The translations under genes and the position numbers were made by a program. A DNA stretch of 64,000 nt from CAZCGA01 sp964498075 (GTDB lineage: Bacteria; Desulfobacterota; Binatia; HRBIN30): assembly GCA_964498075.1 (NCBI GenBank), contig CAZCGA010000017.1, forward strand, positions 1 to 64,000. The letters are read 5' to 3'. This document shows, one piece after another, positions 16,218 through 26,149 of the stretch. Each line of letters begins with the position of its first letter. Position 1 is the first letter of the stretch. The notes beneath the pieces were generated by a model, which worked only from the letters and a program-made list of their open reading frames with translations, was not told the DNA's origin and ran no database searches.

Positions 16218-19200
16218 CTAGCCGATCACTCGCGCAATCTCCTCGGGAAGACTGCTGAGCTGGAAGCCCGCCTTGCCCACCAATTGACGGATGGTCACCC
16301 CAAAGAAGGCATCTTCGCCGGAGCCGGCAGACTTGTCGAGCAGTACCAGCAGCGGCAACTCCCGTGTGGCCTCACTGCTCCGCAGGCCGACGATCGCGCG
16401 GGCAGCGGATGGGCAGCTCGGCGACAGATGCAGCATCGCGGCCTCTGGATCGACCATGGCCGCGAACTCCAGCGCCTGCTTGGCATCAAGTACGACGGAG
16501 GTCGAAACATGCGCTTGGGCCAGCGGTTCGCGGAGGCGGCCCATACCGTCGATGTCGGCGCTGACCGCAAGGAGGCGCCGTAGTTTCGGACGCAGGCGGG
16601 CGAGGCGCTCGACGAGCCGACCGGGCTCGATGGGCCACAGAGCGAAGTCGGCGCGCCCGAAGCAGAATCCTGCCGGCGCGTCTGCCGTCATCACATAAGC
16701 CAGCACGGGGACGTGCCGGGTACCCACCCGCTCGCGGAGGGTCTTGAGAGTCCGCCACGCCGCCGGGCCGCACCCCAAGTTGAGCATGACGCACTTGACC
16801 TTGCGGCGCGCGAGCGCGTCGACCGTGGCCTCCGTCGGGGCGGCGACGCTGATTTCAATGCCGGCGCCCCTGAGTGCCGTGGAGGCGGCATCGAGACTCG
16901 CGCCATCGTCGAGAAGGATCAGCTCGCCGCTCGATTGAACCTGCGAAGCTGGGAGCGCCGGAGCGGGTTCTTCGGCAGGAGGCAGCGGGGCTTCGGCGGG
17001 GTTCTCCATGATCGCGCCCAGAGGGGCTGAACGCTCGATCACCAGCGGTCCTTGGAATCGCGGTACCGGTGGCTCGTCACTGTCGAGGGGTGCTTCAGCG
17101 TCACCCGCCAGGGATTCGGAGCTCCGGGCGCCGGGCTGCTGGCTCTCGTGCGCGTGCGCCAGGTCGCGCGCCAGAGCCTCGATTTCGGCGTTGTGGCTGG
17201 CGCGTTCGCGCTCGATCTCACTTTCAGCGTCCTGCGCCTTGCGACGCAAGTCGTCTCGTTCATTCGCCAGCTCCGCGGCGATGGCTTCGGCCATTCGAGC
17301 GGCTTCTTCGAAGCGAGCGCGCTCATCCAGCGCGCTGTGAAGAGCCCCGTCGCGCTGCTGGGCCAGCTCTGCCAGCTCATCGACGCGGGCGTGCATCTGC
17401 TCGATCCGGCGCCCCGCCTCCTCGGCGTCGGCGCGTGCGCGGTCGCGGTCGGCCTGGGCGCGATCGACGGACGCTTGGAGCTGGTCGAGTCGTGCACGCT
17501 GCGTATCGGATTCGCCGCTGCGCTGCGCCTGCGCGGTTTCCAAACGTTCGCGTTCGGCGCTGAGCCGTTGCAGTTCGCCCTGGAGCGCCGCCTGCTCCTG
17601 CGCCGCGGCCGCAGCGCGCTCTTCCTGTGTCTGGCGTGTGGCTTCCAACTCGTGCGCCAAGGCGGCCCGTTGCTGTTCCACACGTGCGCACGCGTCGTGT
17701 GCCTGCGCCAGCTCGTTGCCGAGTGTCGTTCCGCTCGCCTCGGCGGTCGCGAGCGACCGTTCGAACTGTGCGCATCGCTCGATGAGCGCTTCCGCGCGGC
17801 GGCTCTCCTCGGCGCTGCGAGCGGCGTGCGCCGCGACCTCCTGCTCCACGTGCTCCAAGCGCTGCTGCAACGCGGCGCGGTCGGTGGTGGCTTCCTCGAC
17901 CTGCCGGCGCAACTCGTTGGCGTCCGCCTGCAGGTGTTGGACGGCCTCGGTATGCACCAATTCTACATCCCGGACTCGCTTTCGGGTTTCGCCGAGCGCC
18001 GCGCTCACTGCGTCGCGCTCCAGTTCGAGCTGGGAGACCTGGGCGCGTGCGGCTTGCAAGCCTGCCAATGCCTGTTCCTCTTCACCGCGGTTGGCGAGCA
18101 CGAGCGCCAGCTGCTGCTCGACGGCAGCACGCGCCTCGACCAGTTGCTGGCGTTCAGCGGTGACCTCCTGCAGCTGTTGCGTCAGCACTGCCACCTCGGC
18201 ACGCAGCTTCGCCGTGTCACGTTGCCAAGTCTCTTCGGCTTGCTGGGCTGACTGTCGCGCGCGCCGCAGCGTAGTGAGATGCGTCTCGCGCTCCGCCAAT
18301 TCCCCGCGCAGCACCGCGGCGTCGGACCCGAGTCGTTCGACTTCTGCCTGCAACGCCACGACGTCTGCCCGCAGCGCCTGCGAGGTTCGCTCGCGTTCCG
18401 TACGCTCGTGATCCGCCGCCTGGCGCAGTGCCGCCCCCTCACTGAGCGCCGCCACCCGGTCGGCTTCCAGCTGCGCCTTGTTGCGCTCATTCTCCTCGGC
18501 GGCGGCCGCCAGTCGGTCCAGCTCCGCGCGCGCCGCCGCGGCCTGTGCCGACCACCGATCGCGCTCCGCCTCCAGGGTGGCGCGCTCTTGCGCGTAGCGC
18601 GCCTGGGCGCGTTTCAGCGCTTCCTCACCAACGCTCAGCTCGCCCATGACCGTCTCGAGCTGGGCGGCCAAACGCCGGCGTTCGGCGGCGCCGCTCTTGA
18701 CCGTGGCGTCGCGTTGCTTCAGCTTCTCCTGCAGCTGTTCGGTGCGCTGTTGCGCTTCAACCAGTCGGCGTGCCGCGTCCTGGCCTTCCTCGCCGGTGCG
18801 CGCATAGGCTTCTCGTATCTGTGTGAGCGTAGCGTGCAGCTCGTCCTGCGCCGTGCGCTGGCTTTGCAGCTCGGCCCGCTGCGCCGCGGCTTCGGCTTCG
18901 AGGCGACTGCGCTCGTCGGCGAGCTGCTGTAGCGCCGCTTGCAGCGCCGCTTGCTCCTGCTGTGCCGCCGCCGCGGCGGCCGCGTGCTGCTGCTGCGCCG
19001 CTTCGAGCTCCTCCGCCAGCGCGGCGCGCTGGCGCTGTGCTTGTGCGGCGTCGCCGCGCACCGTGGCCAGACGCTGCTCCAGCTCCACCACCTTGCGGCC
19101 CAGCTCGGCGGCCTGATGCGCGAGCACGCCGCGGTCGGCGCTTTGTTCGTGCAGGGCTTCGATCTCGGCGCGGAGGGTGGCCACCTGTTCGTCACGCTCC

Positions 19201-22200
19201 GTGACGGCGGTCCGCAGCTCCGCGAGGGCGGCGCGTTGCGCCTGGAGCTCTCCGGCCTGTGCTGTGGTCTCTGCCTCCGAATGCGTGCGCTCGTCCGACA
19301 GCCGCTGCAGCGCGTCGTGCAGGGCGGCCTGATCGCGTTGTGCGGCCGCCGACACGTCGGTCTGCTGGCGACGCAGGTTTTGCAGCTCCTCGGCGAGCCC
19401 GGCGCGGCGCCGCTCGCTCCGTGTGGTTTCGCCGCGCGCCTGCGCCAGGAGCTGTTCCAGCTCCACCAGTTTGTTTCCCAACTCGCTGGCTTCCTGGGCC
19501 AAGAGGCCGCGATCGGCGAGCTGCTGGCGCAGGGTCTCGGTCTCGGTACGCAACGCAGCGATCAGCTCGTCGCGTTCCGCCAGCCCGCCGCGCAGCTCTG
19601 CCACCTCGGCGCGCTGCGCCAGCAGCTCGCCGCCTTGGGCGACGGTCTCGGCTTCGAGGCTCTGGCGTTCGCCGGTGACCTGCTGCAGGGCTTCCTGCAT
19701 GCGGGCCTGTTCGCGCTGCGTGGCGGTGGCCGCGGCGGCTTGCTCGTGGCGCGCCACCTGCAGCTCTTCCGCCAACGCCGTGCGCTGACGGTCCGCCTCA
19801 GCCGCTTCCGCGCGCACGCTGGCGAGCAGTTGCTCCAACTCCGCAACCCGGCTGCCCAGCATGCTGGCCTGCTGCGCCAGTGCGCCGCGATCGGCGGTCT
19901 GCTGGCGTAGCGCTTCGATCTCGCTCCGCCCGCGTGCCACGTCGCCGTGCAGCGCGGATCGTTTCGCTTCGGTGGCGGCCAGCGTCTGCTCGAGCTGCGT
20001 GCATTGCGCAGCCAACGCACCGGCGCGCCGGCTCTCGGCATCGGCGCGTTCGCTCTGCGCCGCCAGCGCCTGCGCGGAGCGCTCGAGACGGCGGCTGAGC
20101 GCGGCGCGCTCCGCGGTCAGTGCCTCGGTCTGGCGGTGCCACTCCGCCGCTTCCGCTTGGACGTGGCCGAGGGCCACGGTCTGGCTGGCCTCGGCCTGAC
20201 TGATGCGTTGGCGGGTTTCCGCCAGGGCGGCGCGCAGGGCGGCGCGCTCCTGTTCGAGCTGGGCGATTTGAGTTCGCGACGCCTGCAGGCCCTGCGTCAG
20301 AGCTTGCGCCTCTTCGCCACGCGCCGCCACCACAAGCTCGAGCTGGCGCGCCACGGCCTCGCGCTCATCGCGCAGTTGCTGTTGCTCGGCGGCGCTCTGT
20401 TCGAGCCGCGCGGTGAGTGTTGCGACGTCGGCGTGCAGCTCGGCAGTCGTCTGCTGCCATCGGATCTCCGCCTGCCGCGCGCTATCCTGCTCGTAATGGA
20501 GAGCGGCGAGCTGCTGCTCGTGCTCGCTGCGCTCCCGCTCCAGCGTGGTCTGCAGGTCGGCGATCGCCCTCCGTTGCGCCTCCAGCTCCGCGGCGTATGC
20601 GGCGGCGGCGGCTTCCAATCGGCCGCGCTCGTCGGTGAGTCGCTGCAGCGTCTCCTGAAGGGCAACCTGCTCACGCTGCGCGGCGCTGGCGCTCTCCGCG
20701 GCCTGGTGGCGCGTAGCTTCCAGCTCGCGGACGACCGCCGCCCGTTCCCGTTCGGCGCGCGCCGCTTCGCCGCGGACCGCTGTCAGTCGCTGCTCCAGGT
20801 TGGCCAGGTTCTGGCTCAGCTCGCCGGCCCGCTGCGCCAGCGCATCGCGGTCGACGCCGTGTTGCTGCAGCGCCACACTCTCCGCGCGCAGCGCCGCAAG
20901 TTGCTCCTGGTGTTCGACCCCTTCGCGCTCGCGTGCGGCCTGCAACTCCGCTAGGGTCAAGCGTTGCGCCTGCAACTCCCGCCCCTGCTCCGCGGTCTCC
21001 GCTTCCAGTCGGTTGCGCGCGCTGCCGAGTTGCTCCAGGGCTCCCTGGAGACCCGCCTGCTCGCGTTGCGCCGCGGCGATGGCGTCGGCCCCTCGCTGGC
21101 GAACGCTCTGCAGTTCCTTGGCGAGCGTGGCGCGCTGTCCGTCCGCCCGTGCGGTTTCTCCCCGCGCCTGCGCCAGTGCCTGCTCCAGCTCGGCCACTCT
21201 GGCGTTGAGCTCACCGGCTTGCTGCGCGAGGACGCCGCGGTCGGCGCTCTGCTGCTGCAGCGTCTCGTTCTCGGTGCGCAGGAGCGCCAGCTGCTGGTGG
21301 TGTTCGGCGCGCTCCCGTTCCACGACCGTCTGTAGCTCCACGAGCGCGGCGCGCAGGCCGTGCGATTCGCTGCCCTGCGCCGCCTTCTCGCCTTCCAGCC
21401 GAGCACGTTCGTCGGTGAGCCGCTGCACCGCCGCCTGCAGCGTCGCTTGCTCGCGACTGGCAGCCGCCGCCGCTTGCGTCTGTTGGTGTCGCGCCGCTTG
21501 CAGCTGTTCCGCCAGCGCCGCCCGCTGCCGCTCAGCGCCGTCGGCCTCGCCGCGGACCGCAGCCAGCGCCTGCTCCAGCTCCAGCACCTTGCTGCCGAGC
21601 TCGCTGGCTTGTCGTGCGAGCACGCCGCGGTCGGCGCTTTGCTGCCGCAGCCCTTCGAGCTCCTGGCGCACGCCGGCGAGCTGCTCGTCGCGCTCGGCGA
21701 TGACGCGCGTCCGGTCGGTGACCTCGCGGCGTTGCGTCGAGAGCTCCGCCGCGAGCCGTTCGGCGTGCGCTTGCCCCGCGGCGAGCTCATTACGCAGCTT
21801 CTGTTCCGCGTGCAGGTGGCCGGCGCGCTCCTCGGCAAGCATCTGGCGCAGGCTGGCGTTCTCGGCGCCGGCGCCGGCGCGGGCCACTTCCAGCTGCGTC
21901 GCCGTCTGGCCCAGTTCTTCCGTGAGGGCACTGAGTTGCCCGATCTCGGTACGGGCCGCCTGCAGCTCGTTGAGGCCGGCGTCACGTGCTGCGGTCGTGC
22001 TGCGCAGCTCGCGCTCCAGAGCGGCGACGGCATCGGCGTGCTGTGCCAGCTCGGCGCGCGCCATGGTCGCCTGCTCTTGCCAGCCGTCGCGATCCTTCTC
22101 GATCGCGGCGCGCTCCTGCACGCTGCGGGTGTGCGCGCGCTCGAGGGCCTCCTGGCTCGCCTGCAGCTGGCCGGTCAGCGTTTCGCCCTGCGCCAGCAAC

Positions 22201-24284
22201 CGCTGGCGTTCGGCGGCAGCGCCGACGAGGGTGGCGTCGCGCTGGCGCAGCAGCTCGTTCAGCTCGTCGACACGTTGCTGGGTCCCGCCCAGCTGACGCG
22301 CAAGCGTCTTGCCTTCCTCCTGGGTGCGCTCGAGCCGCCCGGCGAGTCCGGCCCGGTCGCCGGTCAGGCTCTCCAGTTGTTGTCGCAATGCCGAGGTTTC
22401 TACCAGCAGCTGCTCGACCGCCGCGGCATGCGCAGCCTCCAGCTGCTTCGCCTGCTGCCGCGCCTCCGCGAGGGCAGCGCGCAGTGCGACGCGCTCCTCG
22501 CCGAGCTGCTGCTGCTCATGAGCGCCCTGCTCCAGCCGAGCGTTGAGCGTTGCCAGCTCGGCGCGCAGCGTCGCATGATTCTGCTGGAGGTCTCCATGGG
22601 CATGTTGCACGGCTGCATGTTCCTGCTGCAGCACGCTGATCTGCTCGTCGCGCTCGGCCAGGACGCGGGCGCGCGCTGCCAGCTCGCTACGGAGAGTCTC
22701 CGCATCGGCGGACCGCTGCTCGGCCTCCGCCTGCACGGCGGCCGTGTCCGCTCGTAGCGCCTGCTCGAGGTGTTGGTAGTTGGCGCGCGCGTCTTCGAGG
22801 TTCCGTTGGAGCGCCGCACCTTCGGCGACGGCTCTGGCGCGTGCCGCCTCGAGCTGCGTCGCCGTCTGCCCAAGTTCCTCGGTCAGCGACGTCAGTCGCT
22901 CCAGCTCGGCGCGGGCCGCCTGCAGCTGAGTGCCGGAGGCGTCGCGCGCGACCACGGCACTGCGCAGATCGCGCTCCACCATCGCCAGCGTCTCGCTGCG
23001 TTGCGCCAGCTGGCCGCGCACCGCTCCGGTTTGCTCCTTCCACCGGTCGCGATCCCCCTCGAGCGCCGCGCTCTCCTGAGCGAAGCGTTCCTGCGCTCGG
23101 GCCAGCGTCTCCTCGCCGGCCCGGACCTGGCTGGTCAAGGCCTGGCCCTGCGCGGTGAGGTGGTCGCGCTCCTTACGCACCGCGTCGAGCATCGCTTGTG
23201 CGTCAGCGGCCGTGGCCTCGGCGGTTTGCAGCTGCTCCCGCAGCGCCGTGCGCTCGCCCTCCAGCGTGCTGATCGTCTGCTGGGACGACGTGTGCCGGGC
23301 TTCGGCGACACGCTGATAGCGGGCGCGCTCCGAATCGACCGCCAGCACGCGCTCGTGCAGCGCGGTGATTTCATCGCGCAGCTCAGAGAGCCCGCCTTCA
23401 CGCCCCTGCTGCAGGTCGGCTAGCTGCTGTGCCAGCGCATCGCGTTCGCGCGCCAGCTCGTTGCCTGAGATCGTGAGCTTCCGCAGGGCTTGGTTGGTGC
23501 GGTCGATCTCGGCACGCGCCTGTGCCAGCTCCTGTTGGAGCTGTTGCACACGAGCAGCTTGATCGGAAGCCGCGGTGGCTTCCGCTTCTCTTAGTTTGTC
23601 GCTCTCTACGAGGTACAGCTGGGCCGGGCGAGCCTCAGCGGGCGGCTCGTCGGCAGCGACATCATCGATGAGCGCTTCGAGAACCTCGTCCGCCCCGTCG
23701 TCAACGGGCTTCGCCGTCACGGCCCGTGACAGAGGGCTCTCGGTGTCGCGCAAACCGCGGCCGCACACGCGCAGCGCCTGACTCAGCGTCTGCAGCTGCG
23801 TGTCGGGGAACCCATGGCTGCCCGCAACAAACAAGAGGACGACCGCGGCTGGGTCGTAGTCATAGTAGATCGGGATCGACGCGACGCACAGCCCTCCGGG
23901 GGACAGGTTGACGAGGTCGGGAGGCACGAAGGGATTCTGGTGCGCCGCTTCAATCACGCTGATGCGGCGATTGCGCAACCCGCGCAACGGAATGTCCCAC
24001 GCACACGGTCCCCCCCCACCCAGCGCGGCGCGCGCCTCGTGGCGGAGTCCCCGGTCAGCCAGCAGCACGAGTTGCTCGCGGCGGCGTTCATAGCCGAGCA
24101 CCGCCACGGCCTTCAGGCGCGCCGCCTCGGCGACCAGGGTTGCAAGCTCGATGGCAAAAGCGCGCCGCGACAGCTTGCGGCCGAGCAGTTCGATAAAGCG
24201 GTTGCCCAACCCAGCCAAGCGGGCGGGACCGTTGTCTTGATGGGCCGAAGCCCTGCGGCCGCGCGCGGAGGAATCGGATAGCAT
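16218..24284 (-). CDS. giant coiled-coil protein with GAF-like N-terminus and tandem pseudo-receiver C-terminus
   Basis: A 2688-residue cytoplasmic-looking protein with no signal peptide or membrane helix. Residues about 25-200 resemble a GAF domain (GYERRREQLVLLADRGL ... CVASIPIYYD). Residues about 250-2360 are almost pure Ala/Glu/Gln/Arg/Leu coiled coil. Within it, six copies of a block centred on ADRGVLAQQASELGxKVxELEQ recur, with about 380-394 bases between neighbours except one gap of 960. The last 250 residues hold two alpha/beta domains arranged like response-regulator receivers (LILLDDGASL ... and LLAVSADIDGMG ...). Both lack the normal phospho-acceptor Asp at the end of strand 3 (MLNLGCGP, MLHLSPSC). 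A scaffold role in polarity, gliding or chromosome organisation is possible, as in FrzS or AglZ of Myxococcus, but this is inference. No good ribosome site precedes ATG 24284. Confidence 0.85.
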   Translation of the reverse strand: MLSDSSARGRRASAHQDNGPARLAGLGNRFIELLGRKLSRRAFAIELATLVAEAARLKAVAVLGYERRREQLVLLADRGLRHEARAALGGGGPCAWDIPLRGLRNRRISVIEAAHQNPFVPPDLVNLSPGGLCVASIPIYYDYDPAAVVLLFVAGSHGFPDTQLQTLSQALRVCGRGLRDTESPLSRAVTAKPVDDGADEVLEALIDDVAADEPPAEARPAQLYLVESDKLREAEATAASDQAARVQQLQQELAQARAEIDRTNQALRKLTISGNELARERDALAQQLADLQQGREGGLSELRDEITALHERVLAVDSERARYQRVAEARHTSSQQTISTLEGERTALREQLQTAEATAADAQAMLDAVRKERDHLTAQGQALTSQVRAGEETLARAQERFAQESAALEGDRDRWKEQTGAVRGQLAQRSETLAMVERDLRSAVVARDASGTQLQAARAELERLTSLTEELGQTATQLEAARARAVAEGAALQRNLEDARANYQHLEQALRADTAAVQAEAEQRSADAETLRSELAARARVLAERDEQISVLQQEHAAVQHAHGDLQQNHATLRAELATLNARLEQGAHEQQQLGEERVALRAALAEARQQAKQLEAAHAAAVEQLLVETSALRQQLESLTGDRAGLAGRLERTQEEGKTLARQLGGTQQRVDELNELLRQRDATLVGAAAERQRLLAQGETLTGQLQASQEALERAHTRSVQERAAIEKDRDGWQEQATMARAELAQHADAVAALERELRSTTAARDAGLNELQAARTEIGQLSALTEELGQTATQLEVARAGAGAENASLRQMLAEERAGHLHAEQKLRNELAAGQAHAERLAAELSTQRREVTDRTRVIAERDEQLAGVRQELEGLRQQSADRGVLARQASELGSKVLELEQALAAVRGEADGAERQRAALAEQLQAARHQQTQAAAAASREQATLQAAVQRLTDERARLEGEKAAQGSESHGLRAALVELQTVVERERAEHHQQLALLRTENETLQQQSADRGVLAQQAGELNARVAELEQALAQARGETARADGQRATLAKELQSVRQRGADAIAAAQREQAGLQGALEQLGSARNRLEAETAEQGRELQAQRLTLAELQAAREREGVEHQEQLAALRAESVALQQHGVDRDALAQRAGELSQNLANLEQRLTAVRGEAARAERERAAVVRELEATRHQAAESASAAQREQVALQETLQRLTDERGRLEAAAAAYAAELEAQRRAIADLQTTLERERSEHEQQLAALHYEQDSARQAEIRWQQTTAELHADVATLTARLEQSAAEQQQLRDEREAVARQLELVVAARGEEAQALTQGLQASRTQIAQLEQERAALRAALAETRQRISQAEASQTVALGHVQAEAAEWHRQTEALTAERAALSRRLERSAQALAAQSERADAESRRAGALAAQCTQLEQTLAATEAKRSALHGDVARGRSEIEALRQQTADRGALAQQASMLGSRVAELEQLLASVRAEAAEADRQRTALAEELQVARHEQAAAATATQREQARMQEALQQVTGERQSLEAETVAQGGELLAQRAEVAELRGGLAERDELIAALRTETETLRQQLADRGLLAQEASELGNKLVELEQLLAQARGETTRSERRRAGLAEELQNLRRQQTDVSAAAQRDQAALHDALQRLSDERTHSEAETTAQAGELQAQRAALAELRTAVTERDEQVATLRAEIEALHEQSADRGVLAHQAAELGRKVVELEQRLATVRGDAAQAQRQRAALAEELEAAQQQHAAAAAAAQQEQAALQAALQQLADERSRLEAEAAAQRAELQSQRTAQDELHATLTQIREAYARTGEEGQDAARRLVEAQQRTEQLQEKLKQRDATVKSGAAERRRLAAQLETVMGELSVGEEALKRAQARYAQERATLEAERDRWSAQAAAARAELDRLAAAAEENERNKAQLEADRVAALSEGAALRQAADHERTERERTSQALRADVVALQAEVERLGSDAAVLRGELAERETHLTTLRRARQSAQQAEETWQRDTAKLRAEVAVLTQQLQEVTAERQQLVEARAAVEQQLALVLANRGEEEQALAGLQAARAQVSQLELERDAVSAALGETRKRVRDVELVHTEAVQHLQADANELRRQVEEATTDRAALQQRLEHVEQEVAAHAARSAEESRRAEALIERCAQFERSLATAEASGTTLGNELAQAHDACARVEQQRAALAHELEATRQTQEERAAAAAQEQAALQGELQRLSAERERLETAQAQRSGESDTQRARLDQLQASVDRAQADRDRARADAEEAGRRIEQMHARVDELAELAQQRDGALHSALDERARFEEAARMAEAIAAELANERDDLRRKAQDAESEIERERASHNAEIEALARDLAHAHESQQPGARSSESLAGDAEAPLDSDEPPVPRFQGPLVIERSAPLGAIMENPAEAPLPPAEEPAPALPASQVQSSGELILLDDGASLDAASTALRGAGIEISVAAPTEATVDALARRKVKCVMLNLGCGPAAWRTLKTLRERVGTRHVPVLAYVMTADAPAGFCFGRADFALWPIEPGRLVERLARLRPKLRRLLAVSADIDGMGRLREPLAQAHVSTSVVLDAKQALEFAAMVDPEAAMLHLSPSCPSAARAIVGLRSSEATRELPLLVLLDKSAGSGEDAFFGVTIRQLVGKAGFQLSSLPEEIARVIG
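19090..21660 (-). repeat. six long internal repeats in the coiled-coil gene
   Basis: The ADRG(V/A/L)LA core recurs near 21630, 21236, 20843, 19883, 19506 and 19122. Neighbouring units are 377-394 bases apart, about 130 residues, and one interval of 960 bases holds a diverged stretch. This indicates expansion by unequal recombination. Confidence 0.75.
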
Positions 24285-24692
24285 CAGCGGTTCAATCCCG
24301 AATGCCGGACGAGCCGTCCAACCTTGCGGCTGGCTTCAATGTCGGAACGACTCCCATGCAACGTGGTGTGGCAAACGCAAGAGACGTACCAGGGAGACTC
24401 AGGGAGACCCCTTTGCACCGGCCCCACGAAGCCACACGGGTCTTTCCAGGCGGTCGTCTACGCACGCGGAAAGACTCGGCGTTTGCCGGAGATTGTCAGC
24501 TGAACGGAGCCGCGCCGGCGGCGCCGCGGGCCTACGGGGTGGGCGCGCCCGGAGGGCCGCTAACGGGCGTTCAAGAATGAGCGACGAAGATTCGGCAATT
24601 GGCGCATTTACGACACTTTAGCGGCCGTGAAGCGGGTCGCAGCGGCATCGACCAGCGCGTCGTTGCGGTTGATCAACGGGCGAGCGATCGCC
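24285..24692. other. gene-free interval
   Basis: About 400 bases between the start of the giant gene and the end of the aldolase gene, both on the minus strand. I see no supported gene, RNA or strong promoter. A short GC-rich stem region near 24510-24560 might help terminate aldolase transcription. Confidence 0.4.
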
Positions 24693-25616
24693 CTAGCGCA
24701 ATTCGCCGGCGTACAGCTGAATCACGGTCTGCAGGAACTTCAACGCATCAGGTTTGGCCCGCTGGAAGGAATTGCGCCCGACGATCGACCCGAAGCCGCC
24801 GCCTTCCCGAATGGCGCGCACTTGGTCGAAGAACGTGGCGTCATCCTCCTTCGCGCCGCCGGAGAAGATCACGATACGACGTCCGTCAAACGCACTCTGG
24901 ACGACGTGGCGCACACGTTCGGCGAGGCTCGCGACCGGGATGCGGTACTGCTCGTACACCTTCCGCGCCGCCGCCAGTTCGACGTGCTCCGTGGGCAGCT
25001 TCACCTTGATGATGTTGGCTCCCATCTGCGCCGCAATCTGCGCCGCATAGGTCACGACGTCGACGGCCGTCTCGCCTTCCTTGCTCAGGGCGGAGCCACG
25101 CGGATACGACCAGACCACCACGGCGAGACCCGCGGCCTTGGCTTCCAAGGTCAGCTCGCGCAGTTGTTCATACATCTCGCGCCGCGCCGCGGAGCCCGGA
25201 TAAATCGTGAATCCCACGGCAGCGCATCCCAAGCGCAGCGCGTCCTTCACTCCCGCCGTCAACGCCGGCATCGGATCGGCCTCGTCGAGCAAAACGTCGT
25301 GGTTGTTAACCTTGAGGATCAATGGGACCTCACCGGCATACTGGGCCGCACCCGCTTCGATGAAGCCGAGAGGGGCAGCGTAGGCATTGCAGCCGGCATC
25401 AATCGCCAGCTGGAAGTGGTAGCACGGGTCGTAGCCCGGCGGGTTCGGCGCGAAACTCCGTGCTGGGCCATGCTCGAATCCCTGGTCCACCGGCAGAATG
25501 ACCAGCTTCCCCGTGCCGCTCAGTTTGCCATGGTTCAACACGCGCGCCAGATTCGCTCGCGTGCCGGGGTTCTCGCTGGCGTACCAACTCAAGATTTCAC
25601 GAACTCGTTCAGTCAT
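24693..25616 (-). CDS. fbaB: class I fructose-bisphosphate aldolase (DhnA/FbaB type)
   Basis: A 307-residue TIM-barrel aldolase of the archaeal/FbaB class, which cleaves fructose 1,6-bisphosphate to two triose phosphates through a Schiff base. Diagnostic stretches are LVILPVDQGFEHGP near the N-terminus, AVVVWSYPRG, the Schiff-base lysine region ANIIKVKLPT, and the phosphate-binding IFSGGAKEDDA and GGGFGSIVGRNSFQR. The length is normal. ATG 25616 follows AAGGAGGAACGTG, an excellent ribosome site. The gene stands alone with gaps on both sides. In many bacteria this class works in gluconeogenesis or alongside a class II enzyme, which is not in this window. Confidence 0.92.
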   Translation of the reverse strand: MTERVREILSWYASENPGTRANLARVLNHGKLSGTGKLVILPVDQGFEHGPARSFAPNPPGYDPCYHFQLAIDAGCNAYAAPLGFIEAGAAQYAGEVPLILKVNNHDVLLDEADPMPALTAGVKDALRLGCAAVGFTIYPGSAARREMYEQLRELTLEAKAAGLAVVVWSYPRGSALSKEGETAVDVVTYAAQIAAQMGANIIKVKLPTEHVELAAARKVYEQYRIPVASLAERVRHVVQSAFDGRRIVIFSGGAKEDDATFFDQVRAIREGGGFGSIVGRNSFQRAKPDALKFLQTVIQLYAGELR

Positions 25617-25854
25617 CACGTTCCTCCTTGTCTGCCACACGTGAGAAGCGCCGCAGGCCCTTCGTCACAGGCCGCGTGTCCCTTCTACTATGACGTCACC
25701 GGGCATCTTGTCCAGGATCTTCACCATCGATCCTGGCAACGTCCGGAGTGAGACGCGCTTGCGAAAGCAAAAGGTTCCGAGTATGGGCCGGATACGACAG
25801 TTCCCCAACGGAGCGCGGCGGGGTCAGCAGCAACCAGAAAAGGGGGCGTGAGCT

Positions 25855-26109
25855 ATGAAACGGGCGCGAAAGGCACCGGACGTTCCGTTGACGCAACTGC
25901 GAATGTCAGACTTGTGCCGCGAGCCTCCGAACCCGGCCGAGCGGCGACTTGTCAACTTGAAGGTGCCCGCGGACATTCTGGTGAGAGTCCATCAGCTGGC
26001 CCGCAAGTTGGGTGTCACCAAGACAGCCACGATCATCGCCCTCCTCAACGAGGGTCTCCAAACCGCGGGGCGGCGCAGGGTCGGTAGCGAATCGGGCTCC
26101 GCACAGTAA
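25855..26109 (+). CDS. small ribbon-helix-helix-like DNA-binding protein
   Basis: An 84-residue basic protein. Residues 32-70 read VNLKVPADILVRVHQLARKLGVTKTATIIALLNEGL with one short beta-strand followed by two helices, the ribbon-helix-helix (CopG/Arc-like) pattern. No toxin gene is adjacent; the convergent neighbour is an acyl-CoA dehydrogenase. ATG 25855 has an AAAAGGGGG stretch about 10 bases upstream. It may be a small transcriptional regulator or an orphan antitoxin. Confidence 0.65.
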   Translation: MKRARKAPDVPLTQLRMSDLCREPPNPAERRLVNLKVPADILVRVHQLARKLGVTKTATIIALLNEGLQTAGRRRVGSESGSAQ

Positions 26110-26149
26110 CTGCTTCGCGAGGGTTGCCGGAACTATCGCTCGCAGCGGC

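Noticed and set aside
17052..23423. Several 200-500-codon plus-strand frames (Leu/Gln/Arg-rich) opposite the giant coiled-coil gene
   Set aside because: They arise from the biased codon usage of the coiled coil read backwards.
24285..24310. T-loop-like GGTTCAATCCC suggesting a tRNA end
   Set aside because: No matching acceptor, D or anticodon arms could be built around it.
24356..24375. Possible sigma-54 promoter (minus strand TGCCAC ... TTGCA) upstream of the giant gene
   Set aside because: The GG of the -24 element is broken and the spacing is one base too long.
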